Source: Sphingobacterium endophyticum (lineage in GTDB: Bacteria; Bacteroidota; Bacteroidia; Sphingobacteriales; Sphingobacteriaceae). From it: a DNA stretch of 48,356 nucleotides. The stretch spans positions 1 to 48,356 of the forward strand of contig NZ_SMMI01000025.1 of the NCBI RefSeq assembly GCF_009733535.1, written 5' to 3'. The stretch's first letter is position 1; each line of letters begins with the position of its first letter. Of the stretch, positions 35,027 through 42,933 are shown one piece after another. A model generated the notes under the pieces. That model saw only the letters and a list, made by a program, of their open reading frames with translations, had not been told where the DNA came from and ran no database searches. Both the position numbers and the translations under genes were made by a program.

Positions 35027-35812
35027 TTATTTAAGCTCTTTAAAGATCACGGGACTATTTCCATATAATGGAGTTGATCCGTCCCATTTTTCTATAAACT
35101 GTTGTTGAATAATCAATGGTGATAGAGTTTGCTGTCTTAATTGATTTGCCTTAGACTCAGCTTCTGCCTGAACAATCATTTTTTTTGCATCAGCCTCTAC
35201 GACCTTTAACTCATTTTCGGCCTGCTGAGCCTTCTGAATTGCCGCATTCTTAGCATTAATTGCTTGAGTAATGGATTCTGGATATTGAATGCCAGAAGTT
35301 AACTGCTCCAAAACAAAACCTTCCACTTCCAAAAATTTAACCATTTTCTCTTGAACACCATTCTCAAACTTCTCCCTGTTGCTAATTATTGAATCTGTCG
35401 AGTACTTGTTAAATTCAATTCTATAGACATCTTTAATATGATTGACTAAGGTCATATTCAAAATTTCCTCAACAGGTCTGCGATACTTGGTGAAAATCTT
35501 TGGCGAACTGCCCGATACAACCCTTAATGATAATGTTGGGTCAACCGTAAATACAGAACCATCTTTTGCATTCACCGTGAAGTTGTCATAATTAACAGTT
35601 TGAACATAAGTCGGAAATTCATAAATAGATTCTGTAATTGGATTGTACCATACCCGACCGGTCACTAAACTGACATCTTGAACTCCTTTTTCAGACCCAT
35701 AAAGTTTAACCTTTATGCCTTCATAACCTGCGTCAATTCTCTCCGTGCAGATTATCCATACCAGTAAAGCAACGATAAGTGTTGCACCTAATGCGATTAG
35801 ATTTCTTTTCAT
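35027..35812 (-). CDS. SPFH/band-7 (prohibitin-like) membrane protein
   Basis: A 261-residue protein with one N-terminal membrane segment (LIALGATLIVALLVWIIC). An SPFH domain follows (about residues 25-180: GYEGIKVKLYGSEKG, YNPITESIYEFPTYVQTV, FTVDPTLSLRVV), then a coiled-coil tail rich in Ala, Glu and Gln (about 180-235, KAQQAENELKVVEADAKKMI). Family members form large ring or cage assemblies on membranes and often guard proteases; none is encoded here. Its ATG follows the stop of the 62-residue gene with no gap (TAAATG), so the two are translationally coupled. Confidence 0.85.
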   Translation of the reverse strand: MKRNLIALGATLIVALLVWIICTERIDAGYEGIKVKLYGSEKGVQDVSLVTGRVWYNPITESIYEFPTYVQTVNYDNFTVNAKDGSVFTVDPTLSLRVVSGSSPKIFTKYRRPVEEILNMTLVNHIKDVYRIEFNKYSTDSIISNREKFENGVQEKMVKFLEVEGFVLEQLTSGIQYPESITQAINAKNAAIQKAQQAENELKVVEADAKKMIVQAEAESKANQLRQQTLSPLIIQQQFIEKWDGSTPLYGNSPVIFKELK

Positions 35813-36001
35813 TTAATTGGTTTTTTTTAAGAGATATATAATGAATTTATATAAAATAGCCGCGAGTAGAATCAACAAACAGATTCCAACAAATACATCC
35901 CAGTCCGATGCCGCACTTAGCAGATGGAAAGCTTGTGTCGATCCCCAGATTAAAAAAATCAAAACGATCGGGATAGTAATAAATGGTCGAATTCTTTCCA
36001 T
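35813..36001 (-). CDS. Small two-segment membrane protein coupled to the SPFH gene
   Basis: A 62-residue protein with two predicted membrane segments, ITIPIVLIFLIWGSTQAF and DVFVGICLLILLAAILYKFI, separated by about 15 residues and ending in KKTN. I recognise no family. It is kept as real because its stop is directly followed by the ATG of the SPFH gene, because the hydrophobic pattern is clean, and because it fills the gap in a minus-strand run with pth. It may be an assembly partner of the SPFH protein; that is inference. Confidence 0.65.
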   Translation of the reverse strand: MERIRPFITIPIVLIFLIWGSTQAFHLLSAASDWDVFVGICLLILLAAILYKFIIYLLKKTN

Positions 36002-36081
36002 GTGCTTATTTCATAATTTTTGATAATAATATAATGAAAATAGCCCAATTATTAAAGGATTTCTGTAGAAAATTCTGAATA

Positions 36082-36645
36082 TTATTTGGTATTCAGATTG
36101 GTCATCGTAAGTTCAATACCGATGTTTATGAAACTGTTCGTCATTTTTACAGCATGTTCTATTAATGCAGGCAATTCTCTTTGTTCTTCTTTATCAAATG
36201 GTCCCAATACGTAATCTACCTGTCTTCCTTTGGCATAATTATCACCGATGCCGAATCGAAGCCTAGCATAGTTTTGACCTCCTACAGACGCTTCTATGGA
36301 ACGAAGGCCATTATGTCCAGCAGCTGATCCCTTTGGCTTGATTCGCAAAGAACTGAATGGTATAGCCAAATCATCGACTATCACTAATATGTTTTGTAAT
36401 GGAACTTTTAATTCTTGCATCCAATAGTTGACTGCTTTCCCACTTAAATTCATGAAAGTTGTCGGTTTAATAACATAAATATTGTGACCGCGTTGTTTGT
36501 ATTCAGTATAATAGGCATGTTTTAAGGTAGACCAAGTTGTACCTGCTTGATTTGCTAATTCGTCTACTACCATAAAACCGATATTATGCCTCGTATCAGC
36601 ATATTCTTTTCCAATGTTTCCTAAACCTACTATTAGATAATTCAT
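36082..36645 (-). CDS. pth: Peptidyl-tRNA hydrolase
   Basis: A 187-residue Pth that recycles peptidyl-tRNA. The first residues, YLIVGLGNIGKEYADTRHNIGF, contain the catalytic His20. PTTFMNLSGKAVNYW, VDDLAIPFSSLRIKPKGSAAGHNGLRSI and the Gly-rich GIG segment follow in normal order. The length is typical. It starts at ATG 36645. A perfect -7 box lies only about six bases upstream. In many bacteria pth follows prs and ctc/rplY; here those genes sit on the same strand nearly 7 kb away, beyond the denitrification cluster. Confidence 0.95.
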   Translation of the reverse strand: MNYLIVGLGNIGKEYADTRHNIGFMVVDELANQAGTTWSTLKHAYYTEYKQRGHNIYVIKPTTFMNLSGKAVNYWMQELKVPLQNILVIVDDLAIPFSSLRIKPKGSAAGHNGLRSIEASVGGQNYARLRFGIGDNYAKGRQVDYVLGPFDKEEQRELPALIEHAVKMTNSFINIGIELTMTNLNTK

Positions 36646-36650
36646 GCTTG

Positions 36651-36658
36651 CAAAAATA
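36651..36658 (-). promoter_or_regulatory. -7 promoter element almost touching the pth start codon
   Basis: On the minus strand the sequence is TATTTTTG, an exact TAnnTTTG match, ending six bases before ATG 36645. If used, the transcript would be leaderless or nearly so. Confidence 0.4.
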
Positions 36659-36745
36659 TGATTTATCTCTCATTTGTTAAATTATATTCCATCGAATCCC
36701 AAAAAGCAAGTTCTATACCTTACAAAACTTAAAAAATAGTCAGCA

Positions 36746-36803
36746 TCACTCAAAAAAGTGACCAATTGAATTTTTTTAAACATATAAAAGCGACAATTTT
36801 GTC
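36746..36803 (+). promoter_or_regulatory. Candidate control region of azurin and the NO/nitrite cluster
   Basis: An inverted repeat TCACT-N6-AGTGA lies at 36746-36761. A second, GACAA-TT-TTGTC, lies at 36792-36803 and overlaps a -7-like CAATTTTG (36794-36801, one mismatch). TTG at 36766-36768 is a rather distant -33. One dyad may bind an activator, such as a Crp/Fnr-type NO or anaerobiosis regulator, but neither matches a site I can name. Confidence 0.3.
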
Positions 36804-36822
36804 TTAAATAGAAAAACACATT

Positions 36823-37356
36823 ATGAAAAAAATCTTCAACATTGGGACATTAGCGTTATGCACAGGACTGTTCATTGCATCATGTGGCAATTCAGACCAA
36901 AATAGCAGCTCTACAGTTGATCACAGTAACCATACAACAGAAACTCCAGCTGAGACAGCTCCAGCTCCTGAAACAAGTACACCTGCAACTTCAAATAGCG
37001 TTACGGTCGAAAGTAACGATCAAATGCAGTTCAATGTTAATGAAATTAAGGTAAAGGCTGCTGAACCAGTAAGTTTAACCTTAAAACATGTTGGTAAAAT
37101 GGGTAAGGAAGTGATGGGACACAATTTGGTTGTCTTAAAACAGGGGACAGATGTGGCTAAATTCACTGAAGCAGCAATGAAAGCTCAGGATACGGAATAT
37201 ATTCCAGGTACAGCAGATGTCATCGCTCACACCAAATTAATTGGAGGTGGTGAAGAAAGCAAAATTGATTTTAAGCTCGAACCTGGTACTTATGACTTTA
37301 TTTGTTCGTTTCCTGGTCACTCAAGCTTAATGAAAGGAAAAATAATAGCCGAATAG
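36823..37356 (+). CDS. Azurin-type blue copper lipoprotein
   Basis: A 177-residue cupredoxin. The lipoprotein signal ends at FIASCGN, with Cys21 the likely lipid site, followed by a Pro/Thr/Ala-rich tether to about residue 60. The azurin domain has the type 1 copper ligands: His100 in MGHN, and Cys161, His166 and Met170 in CSFPGHSSLM, with the same spacing as Pseudomonas azurin. It should carry electrons in the periplasm, most likely to the nitrite reductase encoded downstream. An intrinsic terminator follows, so it may be made in excess over NO reductase. Confidence 0.93.
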   Translation: MKKIFNIGTLALCTGLFIASCGNSDQNSSSTVDHSNHTTETPAETAPAPETSTPATSNSVTVESNDQMQFNVNEIKVKAAEPVSLTLKHVGKMGKEVMGHNLVVLKQGTDVAKFTEAAMKAQDTEYIPGTADVIAHTKLIGGGEESKIDFKLEPGTYDFICSFPGHSSLMKGKIIAE

Positions 37357-37370
37357 TTTGAAACAAATAA

Positions 37371-37401
37371 GGGTAGTCTAGAAACTCTAGACTGCCTTTT
37401 T
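37371..37401 (+). terminator. Intrinsic terminator between azurin and NO reductase genes
   Basis: GGTAGTCTAG pairs with CTAGACTGCC (one G-T pair) around AAACT and runs into five T residues. Only 23 bases remain before the norB ATG, too few for a full promoter, so read-through is probably needed for norB expression. Confidence 0.8.
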
Positions 37402-37424
37402 ATACTCAATTTAGCCTTATAATA

Positions 37425-39662
37425 ATGACAAGAGAGAAAAAATTATGGTGGTCATTTATCCTAGTGGTAATTATCTCCTTTGGAGTGTTACTCTATTATG
37501 GATATGAAATTTATCAAGTATCACCGCCTGTACCGGAATCGGTTGTTGATGAATCAGGAGAAGTGATTTTCACAGAAAGTGATATTAAAGATGGTCAAAA
37601 TATATGGCAAAGTATTGGTGGGCAAGAAGTAGGATCTATTTGGGGGCACGGAGCATATGTAGCTCCAGATTGGACTGCAGATTGGTTACATCGTGAAGCA
37701 ATGCATATTCTAAATATCTATGCCCAAAAGGATTATGGAAAATCTTATGATGAAATAGAGGAAGAGCAGCAATCCCAATTGTCAACTCGCCTTAAGAATA
37801 AAATAAGAAAAAATACTTACGATCCAGATAAAAAAACAATTACGATTGATGCAGACAGGGTTTCAGCTATACATGCTTTGTCTGAATATTATAAAGGCTT
37901 ATTTACTGATGATCCAAAATTTGACCAACTTAGAAAGGATTATGCAATACCGGTCAATTCTATAAAGGATGAGGAACGGATGCATAAAATGAATGCTTTC
38001 TTCTTTTGGGCTACTTGGGCAACTGTAACGCAAAGACCGGATGCCGAGGTTTCCTATACACATAACTGGCCTAATGAAAAACTGGTTGGCAATGAAATGA
38101 CCATGGATTTATTAGCTTGGTCGGGTGTAAGTATCATTCTCTTGATTTTTTGTGTTGGTGCATTGGTGCTATGGCAGGTTAAGGCCGGTGAGGATGATGA
38201 ACTTTTATATCCTGCCGAAGATCCTTTGTTGAGACAAGGGGTTACACCTTCCATGCGTCTAGTTAAAAAATATTTTTGGGTAGTTAGTTTACTAATGCTC
38301 GTTCAAGTGGGATTAGGAATTGTAACGGCGCATTATGGGGTCGAGGGGGATGGATTATATGGAATACCAATTGATCAGTTCTTGCCATACGCTGTTACTC
38401 GAACATGGCATACACAACTAGCCATTTTCTGGATAGCTACAGCTTGGTTGGCAACTGGTCTCTATATTGCCCCAGCAGTTTCTGGAAAAGACCCTAAATT
38501 TCAAGTTTTCGGTGTCAATTTCCTATTCATCGCTTTAATAATCATTGTTGCAGGTTCAATGATCGGTCAATGGTTTGGGGTCATGCAGAAATTAGATTTA
38601 GTTGATAATTTCTGGTTCGGTCACCAAGGCTATGAATATGTAGATTTAGGAAGATTTTGGCAACTATTCTTATTTGTAGGACTATTCGTCTGGTTAGCCT
38701 TAATGGTTCGTCCTTTAATTCCAGTTCTTAAACGTGGGGGGGAAGAAAAGAACCTAATCATTATGTTCTTGATCTCATGTTCTGCTATTGCCTTATTCTA
38801 TGGAGCTGGATTGATGTGGGGTAGGCAAACTAATCTCGCTATTGCAGAATACTGGCGTTGGTGGGTTGTTCACCTTTGGGTTGAAGGATTCTTCGAAGTG
38901 TTTGCAACGGTTGTTATGGCTTTCTTATTCGTCCGACTCGGATTATTGAAACCGAAAAGCGCAACATCCAGCGTGCTTTTCTCAACGATCATCTTTTTAT
39001 CAGGCGGTATCTTAGGAACATTCCATCACTTATATTTTTCCGGTACTCCTACAGCTGTAATGGCATTAGGTGCGACATTCAGTGCTCTAGAGGTTGTGCC
39101 ATTAACCATCATAGGATTTGAAGCATATCATAACTACAAACTGTCCAAAGCAACAAAATGGTTAGAAGACTATAAGTGGCCAATCTATTTCTTGATCTCG
39201 GTGGCATTCTGGAATTTCCTCGGAGCTGGTGTTTTCGGATTTATTATCAATCCTCCAATTGCTCTCTATTATGTTCAAGGACTTAATACGACTCCTCTAC
39301 ATGGTCATACTGCTTTGTTCGGGGTTTATGGCATGCTGGGAATAGGATTGATGTTATTTGTCTTAAGAAGTTTGTATAGAGATGTGAAATGGAATGACAA
39401 ATTAATAAAAATTGGTTTCTGGAGTTTAAATATTGGTCTACTGGGAATGGCTCTGTTAAGTTTGTTGCCAGTTGGAATATGGCAAGCCATAGAAAGTATC
39501 GGAAAAGGAATGTGGTATGCAAGATCTGCTGAGTTGATGCAGCAAGAGGGAATGATCTTCCTAAAATGGATGCGGACACCTGGAGATATCGTATTTGCTG
39601 TCGGTGTATTTGCAATCGCTTGGTTTGTATTTGATTTAACGCTAAAAAATAAAAAACAATAA
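37425..39662 (+). CDS. norB: Quinol-dependent nitric oxide reductase (qNOR)
   Basis: A 745-residue single-chain NO reductase that makes N2O from NO with electrons from quinol. An N-terminal membrane helix and a periplasmic domain (about 30-210, including GQNIWQSIGGQEVGSIWGHG) replace the NorC cytochrome subunit. The heme-copper oxidase-like core follows with about 12 helices and histidine segments such as TRTWHTQLAIFW, WRWWVVHLWVEGFFEVFAT, GTFHHLYFSG and PLHGHTALFGVYG. The length fits qNOR. It ends four bases before the RIC gene, so the two are co-transcribed. It probably both respires and detoxifies NO made by NirK. Confidence 0.95.
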   Translation: MTREKKLWWSFILVVIISFGVLLYYGYEIYQVSPPVPESVVDESGEVIFTESDIKDGQNIWQSIGGQEVGSIWGHGAYVAPDWTADWLHREAMHILNIYAQKDYGKSYDEIEEEQQSQLSTRLKNKIRKNTYDPDKKTITIDADRVSAIHALSEYYKGLFTDDPKFDQLRKDYAIPVNSIKDEERMHKMNAFFFWATWATVTQRPDAEVSYTHNWPNEKLVGNEMTMDLLAWSGVSIILLIFCVGALVLWQVKAGEDDELLYPAEDPLLRQGVTPSMRLVKKYFWVVSLLMLVQVGLGIVTAHYGVEGDGLYGIPIDQFLPYAVTRTWHTQLAIFWIATAWLATGLYIAPAVSGKDPKFQVFGVNFLFIALIIIVAGSMIGQWFGVMQKLDLVDNFWFGHQGYEYVDLGRFWQLFLFVGLFVWLALMVRPLIPVLKRGGEEKNLIIMFLISCSAIALFYGAGLMWGRQTNLAIAEYWRWWVVHLWVEGFFEVFATVVMAFLFVRLGLLKPKSATSSVLFSTIIFLSGGILGTFHHLYFSGTPTAVMALGATFSALEVVPLTIIGFEAYHNYKLSKATKWLEDYKWPIYFLISVAFWNFLGAGVFGFIINPPIALYYVQGLNTTPLHGHTALFGVYGMLGIGLMLFVLRSLYRDVKWNDKLIKIGFWSLNIGLLGMALLSLLPVGIWQAIESIGKGMWYARSAELMQQEGMIFLKWMRTPGDIVFAVGVFAIAWFVFDLTLKNKKQ

Positions 39663-39666
39663 TATC

Positions 39667-40389
39667 ATGGAAAACTTAATAAATGAAAAAATCGGAAATG
39701 TTGTCGCTAAGAATTTTAAAACAGCAGCAGTATTTACAAAATATGGAATGGATTTTTGTTGTGGTGGACAAGTTTCCATTGAAAAAGCTGCTGAAAAAAA
39801 AGGAATCAATAAAAACCAATTATTGAACGAATTAGAATCCGTGTTAAATGAATCAGCTTCAGAGCAGATCGATTTTAACGCTTGGCCTACTGACTTACTG
39901 GCATCATACATTGTAAAAACACACCACAGATATGTACGAGAAAAAACACCTGTTTTATTAGCTTACCTTAATAAAATTGGAAAGGTTCATGGTGAAAGAC
40001 ATCCAGAACTATACCAAGTCAATAAATTATTTGAAGAGTGTGCTTTAGAATTAAGCCATCATTTGGAAAAAGAAGAAAAAATATTATTTCCATATATTGA
40101 AAAAATGGAAGAATCTAAAATGACTCATGATGGTTACGTTCAGCCTGGATTTGGTTCTGTTCAAAACCCAATCAGCATGATGATTCATGAACATGAAACT
40201 GAAGGTGATCGTTTTGAAAAAATTGCTCAATTAACGAATAATTATACCGCTCCTGAGGATGCTTGCAGTACTTATAAAGTCGCATTTAAAATGCTTAAAG
40301 AATTTGAACAGGATTTACACAAACATATTCATTTAGAGAATAATATTTTATTCCCAAAATCAATAAAATTAGAACAAACACTTATTTAA
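39667..40389 (+). CDS. ric: Iron-sulfur cluster repair di-iron protein (RIC/ScdA/YtfE)
   Basis: A 240-residue cytoplasmic protein. The N-terminal ScdA-like domain contains the conserved CCGG (Cys31-Cys32). A hemerythrin-like four-helix domain follows with di-iron histidines and glutamates in IVKTHHRYVREKTP, GERHPELYQV, LSHHLEKEEKILFPYI, MIHEHETEGDRF and LHKHIHLENNILFP. It repairs iron centres damaged by NO. Its gene lies four bases after norB, and a terminator follows 80 bases after its stop, so norB-ric forms one unit linking NO removal and repair. Confidence 0.94.
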   Translation: MENLINEKIGNVVAKNFKTAAVFTKYGMDFCCGGQVSIEKAAEKKGINKNQLLNELESVLNESASEQIDFNAWPTDLLASYIVKTHHRYVREKTPVLLAYLNKIGKVHGERHPELYQVNKLFEECALELSHHLEKEEKILFPYIEKMEESKMTHDGYVQPGFGSVQNPISMMIHEHETEGDRFEKIAQLTNNYTAPEDACSTYKVAFKMLKEFEQDLHKHIHLENNILFPKSIKLEQTLI

Positions 40390-40469
40390 AAATCTCCATA
40401 AATTTTGACTCATTATTTGCGCCAGCAAATTCAACAAAACAACGTTTGAAAATTAATTTAAGTTAACAG

Positions 40470-40499
40470 GAGAGGATTTTTATAAATCCTCTCTTTTTT
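40470..40499 (+). terminator. Intrinsic terminator after norB-ric
   Basis: GAGAGGATTT pairs with AAATCCTCTC around a TTAT loop and is followed by T residues. It separates norB-ric from nirK. Confidence 0.87.
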
Positions 40500-40540
40500 A
40501 TTAATAATCTAAGTTTAAAAATAAATCAACCATGTTTTGG

Positions 40541-40573
40541 TTTGTCATAAAAATGTAATGAATGCTACTTTTT
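40541..40573 (+). promoter_or_regulatory. Possible nirK promoter
   Basis: TTTG at 40541-40544 and TACTTTTT at 40566-40573 (one mismatch to TAnnTTTG) are 21 bases apart, giving a leader of about 85 bases before ATG 40664. An inverted repeat AACCA-N5-TGGTT (40528-40542) overlaps the -33 box and could be an operator. Confidence 0.35.
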
Positions 40574-40663
40574 TGGATGGTTGAGGTCATATTTTTTCAT
40601 GGGTTTTTCAGCTATTTTTAACTAAAGAGTTAACGAAAATATTAAGAGAAAAATCCCGAAAAT

Positions 40664-42103
40664 ATGAGAAATTCAATTACATTATTTAGTATGCTGATCG
40701 GATTTACAATGTTTATTACAAGTTGTAACGATTCATCGGAAAAAAAATCAGTCGATACCAGCAAAATCCCTGTAAAAGGTGAAATGGTTGCTGAATTAAC
40801 TTCGCCACCATTGGTGCCAAAACCAGTGGGTAAACGTGATGCAGCCAAATTAAAAGTGAGTTTGGAAATTTTGGAGTTGGAAGGGGAAATGGTTGACGGT
40901 GTAAAATATACCTACTGGACTTTTGGTGGATCTGTACCAGGTCAGTTTATCAGAACTAGAGTGGGGGATGAGGTGGAATTCTTATTAAAGAATCACCCCG
41001 ACAATAAATTGCCTCACAACATCGACTTACATGCTGTAACAGGACCTGGTGGTGGCGCTGAATCATCCTTGGTTGCTCCCGGTCATGAAGTGTCTTTCTC
41101 CTTTAAATGTCTTAACCCAGGACTATATGTATATCACTGCGCAACTGCTCCAGTTGGTATGCACGTAGCTAACGGAATGTACGGGTTGATATTAGTTGAA
41201 CCAGAAGGTGGTTTGCCTCCTGTGGATAGGGAATATTATGTAATGCAAGGGGACTTCTATACCGAAGGCGGCTATGGTGAAAAAGGATTGCAAGCATTTG
41301 ATATGAATAAAGCTATCAAGGAAGAGGCAGACTATGTTGTATTTAATGGAAATGTAAACGCATTAGTTAATGAAAATGCACTTCAAGCTAAAGTAGGGGA
41401 AACTATTCGTTTGTTCGTGGGAAATGGTGGACCAAACCTTGTGTCTTCTTTCCACGTAATTGGTGAAATTTTTGACAAAGTACATGTGGAAGGTGGTGAT
41501 TTAATTAACCAGAATATCCAAACAACTTTGATACCTGCTGGTGGATCTGCAATTGTTGAATTTAAAGTGGATGTTCCAGGAACTCTAGTTTTAGTTGATC
41601 ATTCTATCTTTAGAGCCTTTAATAAAGGTGCTTTGGGTATGCTTAAAGTGGAAGGGGAAGAAAATCATCAGATTTATTCTGGAAAGATTATGGATGGTAT
41701 ATACCTTCCAGAAGGCGGTACAATTCAGCAAATGCCTAAAAAGAAAAAAGAAGATGTTGTCGTTAATAAAACTCCAGAGCAATCAATCGCAGATGGAAAG
41801 GCTATTTTCTCCAGAACTTGTCTTGCATGTCACCAAAGTGAGGGTCAAGGAATTAAAGCAGTGTTCCCTCCTTTGGCAAAATCAGATTATTTGAACAATA
41901 ATAAAGATAAAGCTATAGATGCGGTCTTATTCGGTCTGAAAGGTGAAATTACTGTAAATGGTGAAAAATATAACTCTGTTATGCCTAGTCAATCACTATC
42001 AGATCAAGAGGTTGCTGATGTCATGAACTACGTGTATAATAACTGGGGAAATAATAAAACCATTATTACTCCTGCAGAAATCAAAAAAAGACGCGGTAAT
42101 TAA
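40664..42103 (+). CDS. nirK: Copper nitrite reductase NirK with C-terminal cytochrome c domain
   Basis: A 479-residue enzyme reducing nitrite to NO. It begins as a lipoprotein (FITSCNDSS, Cys21). Two cupredoxin domains carry the type 1 copper ligands His118, Cys159, His167 and Met172 and the type 2 ligands His123, His158 and His313; catalytic Asp121 (LPHNIDLHA) and His264 (SFHVIGEIFD) are present. Residues about 370-479 form a cytochrome c domain with heme motif CLACH (386-390) and VMPSQ as likely Met ligand. The fused heme domain should feed electrons to the type 1 copper. A perfect hairpin follows the stop, then the NirV-like gene. Confidence 0.96.
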   Translation: MRNSITLFSMLIGFTMFITSCNDSSEKKSVDTSKIPVKGEMVAELTSPPLVPKPVGKRDAAKLKVSLEILELEGEMVDGVKYTYWTFGGSVPGQFIRTRVGDEVEFLLKNHPDNKLPHNIDLHAVTGPGGGAESSLVAPGHEVSFSFKCLNPGLYVYHCATAPVGMHVANGMYGLILVEPEGGLPPVDREYYVMQGDFYTEGGYGEKGLQAFDMNKAIKEEADYVVFNGNVNALVNENALQAKVGETIRLFVGNGGPNLVSSFHVIGEIFDKVHVEGGDLINQNIQTTLIPAGGSAIVEFKVDVPGTLVLVDHSIFRAFNKGALGMLKVEGEENHQIYSGKIMDGIYLPEGGTIQQMPKKKKEDVVVNKTPEQSIADGKAIFSRTCLACHQSEGQGIKAVFPPLAKSDYLNNNKDKAIDAVLFGLKGEITVNGEKYNSVMPSQSLSDQEVADVMNYVYNNWGNNKTIITPAEIKKRRGN

Positions 42104-42110
42104 TCAAATA

Positions 42111-42140
42111 ATTAGGAAGCACAAAGCTGTGCTTCCTAAT
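42111..42140 (+). promoter_or_regulatory. Perfect stem-loop between nirK and the NirV-like gene
   Basis: A 13-bp stem with no mismatch (ATTAGGAAGCACA with TGTGCTTCCTAAT) closes an AAGC loop, seven bases after the nirK stop. No T-run follows, so it is not a good intrinsic terminator. It may protect the nirK message 3' end or mark a cleavage point. Confidence 0.55.
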
Positions 42141-42156
42141 TCAATAAAATGCTAAT

Positions 42157-42927
42157 ATGTTGAAGAAGCTAAAACAGTTGTTATTTTTATTCTTTGGAAT
42201 CGCCGTTTCATTTACAGGTTATTCCCAAGAGATGGTGCTGATTAAGAAAGGGAGTTATACTCCTCTTTATGGTACCGCTGACAAAAAACCTGTCCAAGTT
42301 GCTTCATTCTATTTGGATGTTTACCCGGTAACAAATCAGCAGTATTTAGATTTTCTGATTAAAAATAAAACCTATACAAAATCACAAATCAAAAGAATTT
42401 TTGCAGATAAAAGCTATTTGAACTATTGGAAATCGGATCTTGATTTTGGAAATGCAAATCCTAATTCCCCTATAACAAATGTGTCTTGGCATACCGCCAA
42501 GAAATATTGCGAAAGTAAAGGAAAAAGATTAGCAACAATGGATGAATGGGAGTATGCTGCTATGGCAGACGCAAAAACATTTGATGCTAGAAATAAAAAA
42601 TCATATAATCAGTTCATTCTAAATTGGTATGAAACACCAAAAACTTATAACAATGTAGTTGGAAGTACCTTTAAAAATTATTGGGGAGTATATGATCTCC
42701 ATGGTTTGGTATGGGAATGGACATCTGATTTTAACAGTATCTTTTTGACTGGTGAGTCAAGGAAAGATAAAGGTGAAGATGGGAATTTGTTCTGCGGTGG
42801 AGCATCTGTCAATGCAACAGATTTAATGAATTATGCTGCTTTTATGCGATATGCTTTTAGAGGAAGTATGAAAGCACCTTATACAAGCAGAAATTTGGGA
42901 TTTCGATGTGCAAGGGATATTAAATAA
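42157..42927 (+). CDS. NirV-like SUMF1/formylglycine-enzyme-fold protein
   Basis: A 256-residue exported protein (signal peptide ending near FTGYSQE). The FGE/SUMF1 fold is shown by MVLIKKGSYTP, YLDVYPVTNQQYLDFL, PITNVSWHTAKKYCESKGKRL, TMDEWEYAAM, YDLHGLVWEWTSDF and the final RNLGFRCARDI. The paired cysteines used by true formylglycine-generating enzymes are absent from the late segment (FCGGASVNATDLMNYAAFMR), so sulfatase activation is unlikely. nirK is followed by a gene of this family, nirV, in several denitrifiers, where it is not essential. It probably assists NirK folding or copper loading; this is inference. The Sco gene starts six bases later. Confidence 0.85.
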   Translation: MLKKLKQLLFLFFGIAVSFTGYSQEMVLIKKGSYTPLYGTADKKPVQVASFYLDVYPVTNQQYLDFLIKNKTYTKSQIKRIFADKSYLNYWKSDLDFGNANPNSPITNVSWHTAKKYCESKGKRLATMDEWEYAAMADAKTFDARNKKSYNQFILNWYETPKTYNNVVGSTFKNYWGVYDLHGLVWEWTSDFNSIFLTGESRKDKGEDGNLFCGGASVNATDLMNYAAFMRYAFRGSMKAPYTSRNLGFRCARDIK

Positions 42928-42933
42928 TTAAAC

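Noticed and set aside
39283..39615. 110-codon minus-strand frame inside norB
   Set aside because: Lies opposite conserved membrane helices of NO reductase; no independent evidence for expression.
42157..42927. Formylglycine-generating (sulfatase-activating) enzyme
   Set aside because: The catalytic cysteine pair is missing and no sulfatase gene is nearby; the nirK context fits NirV better.
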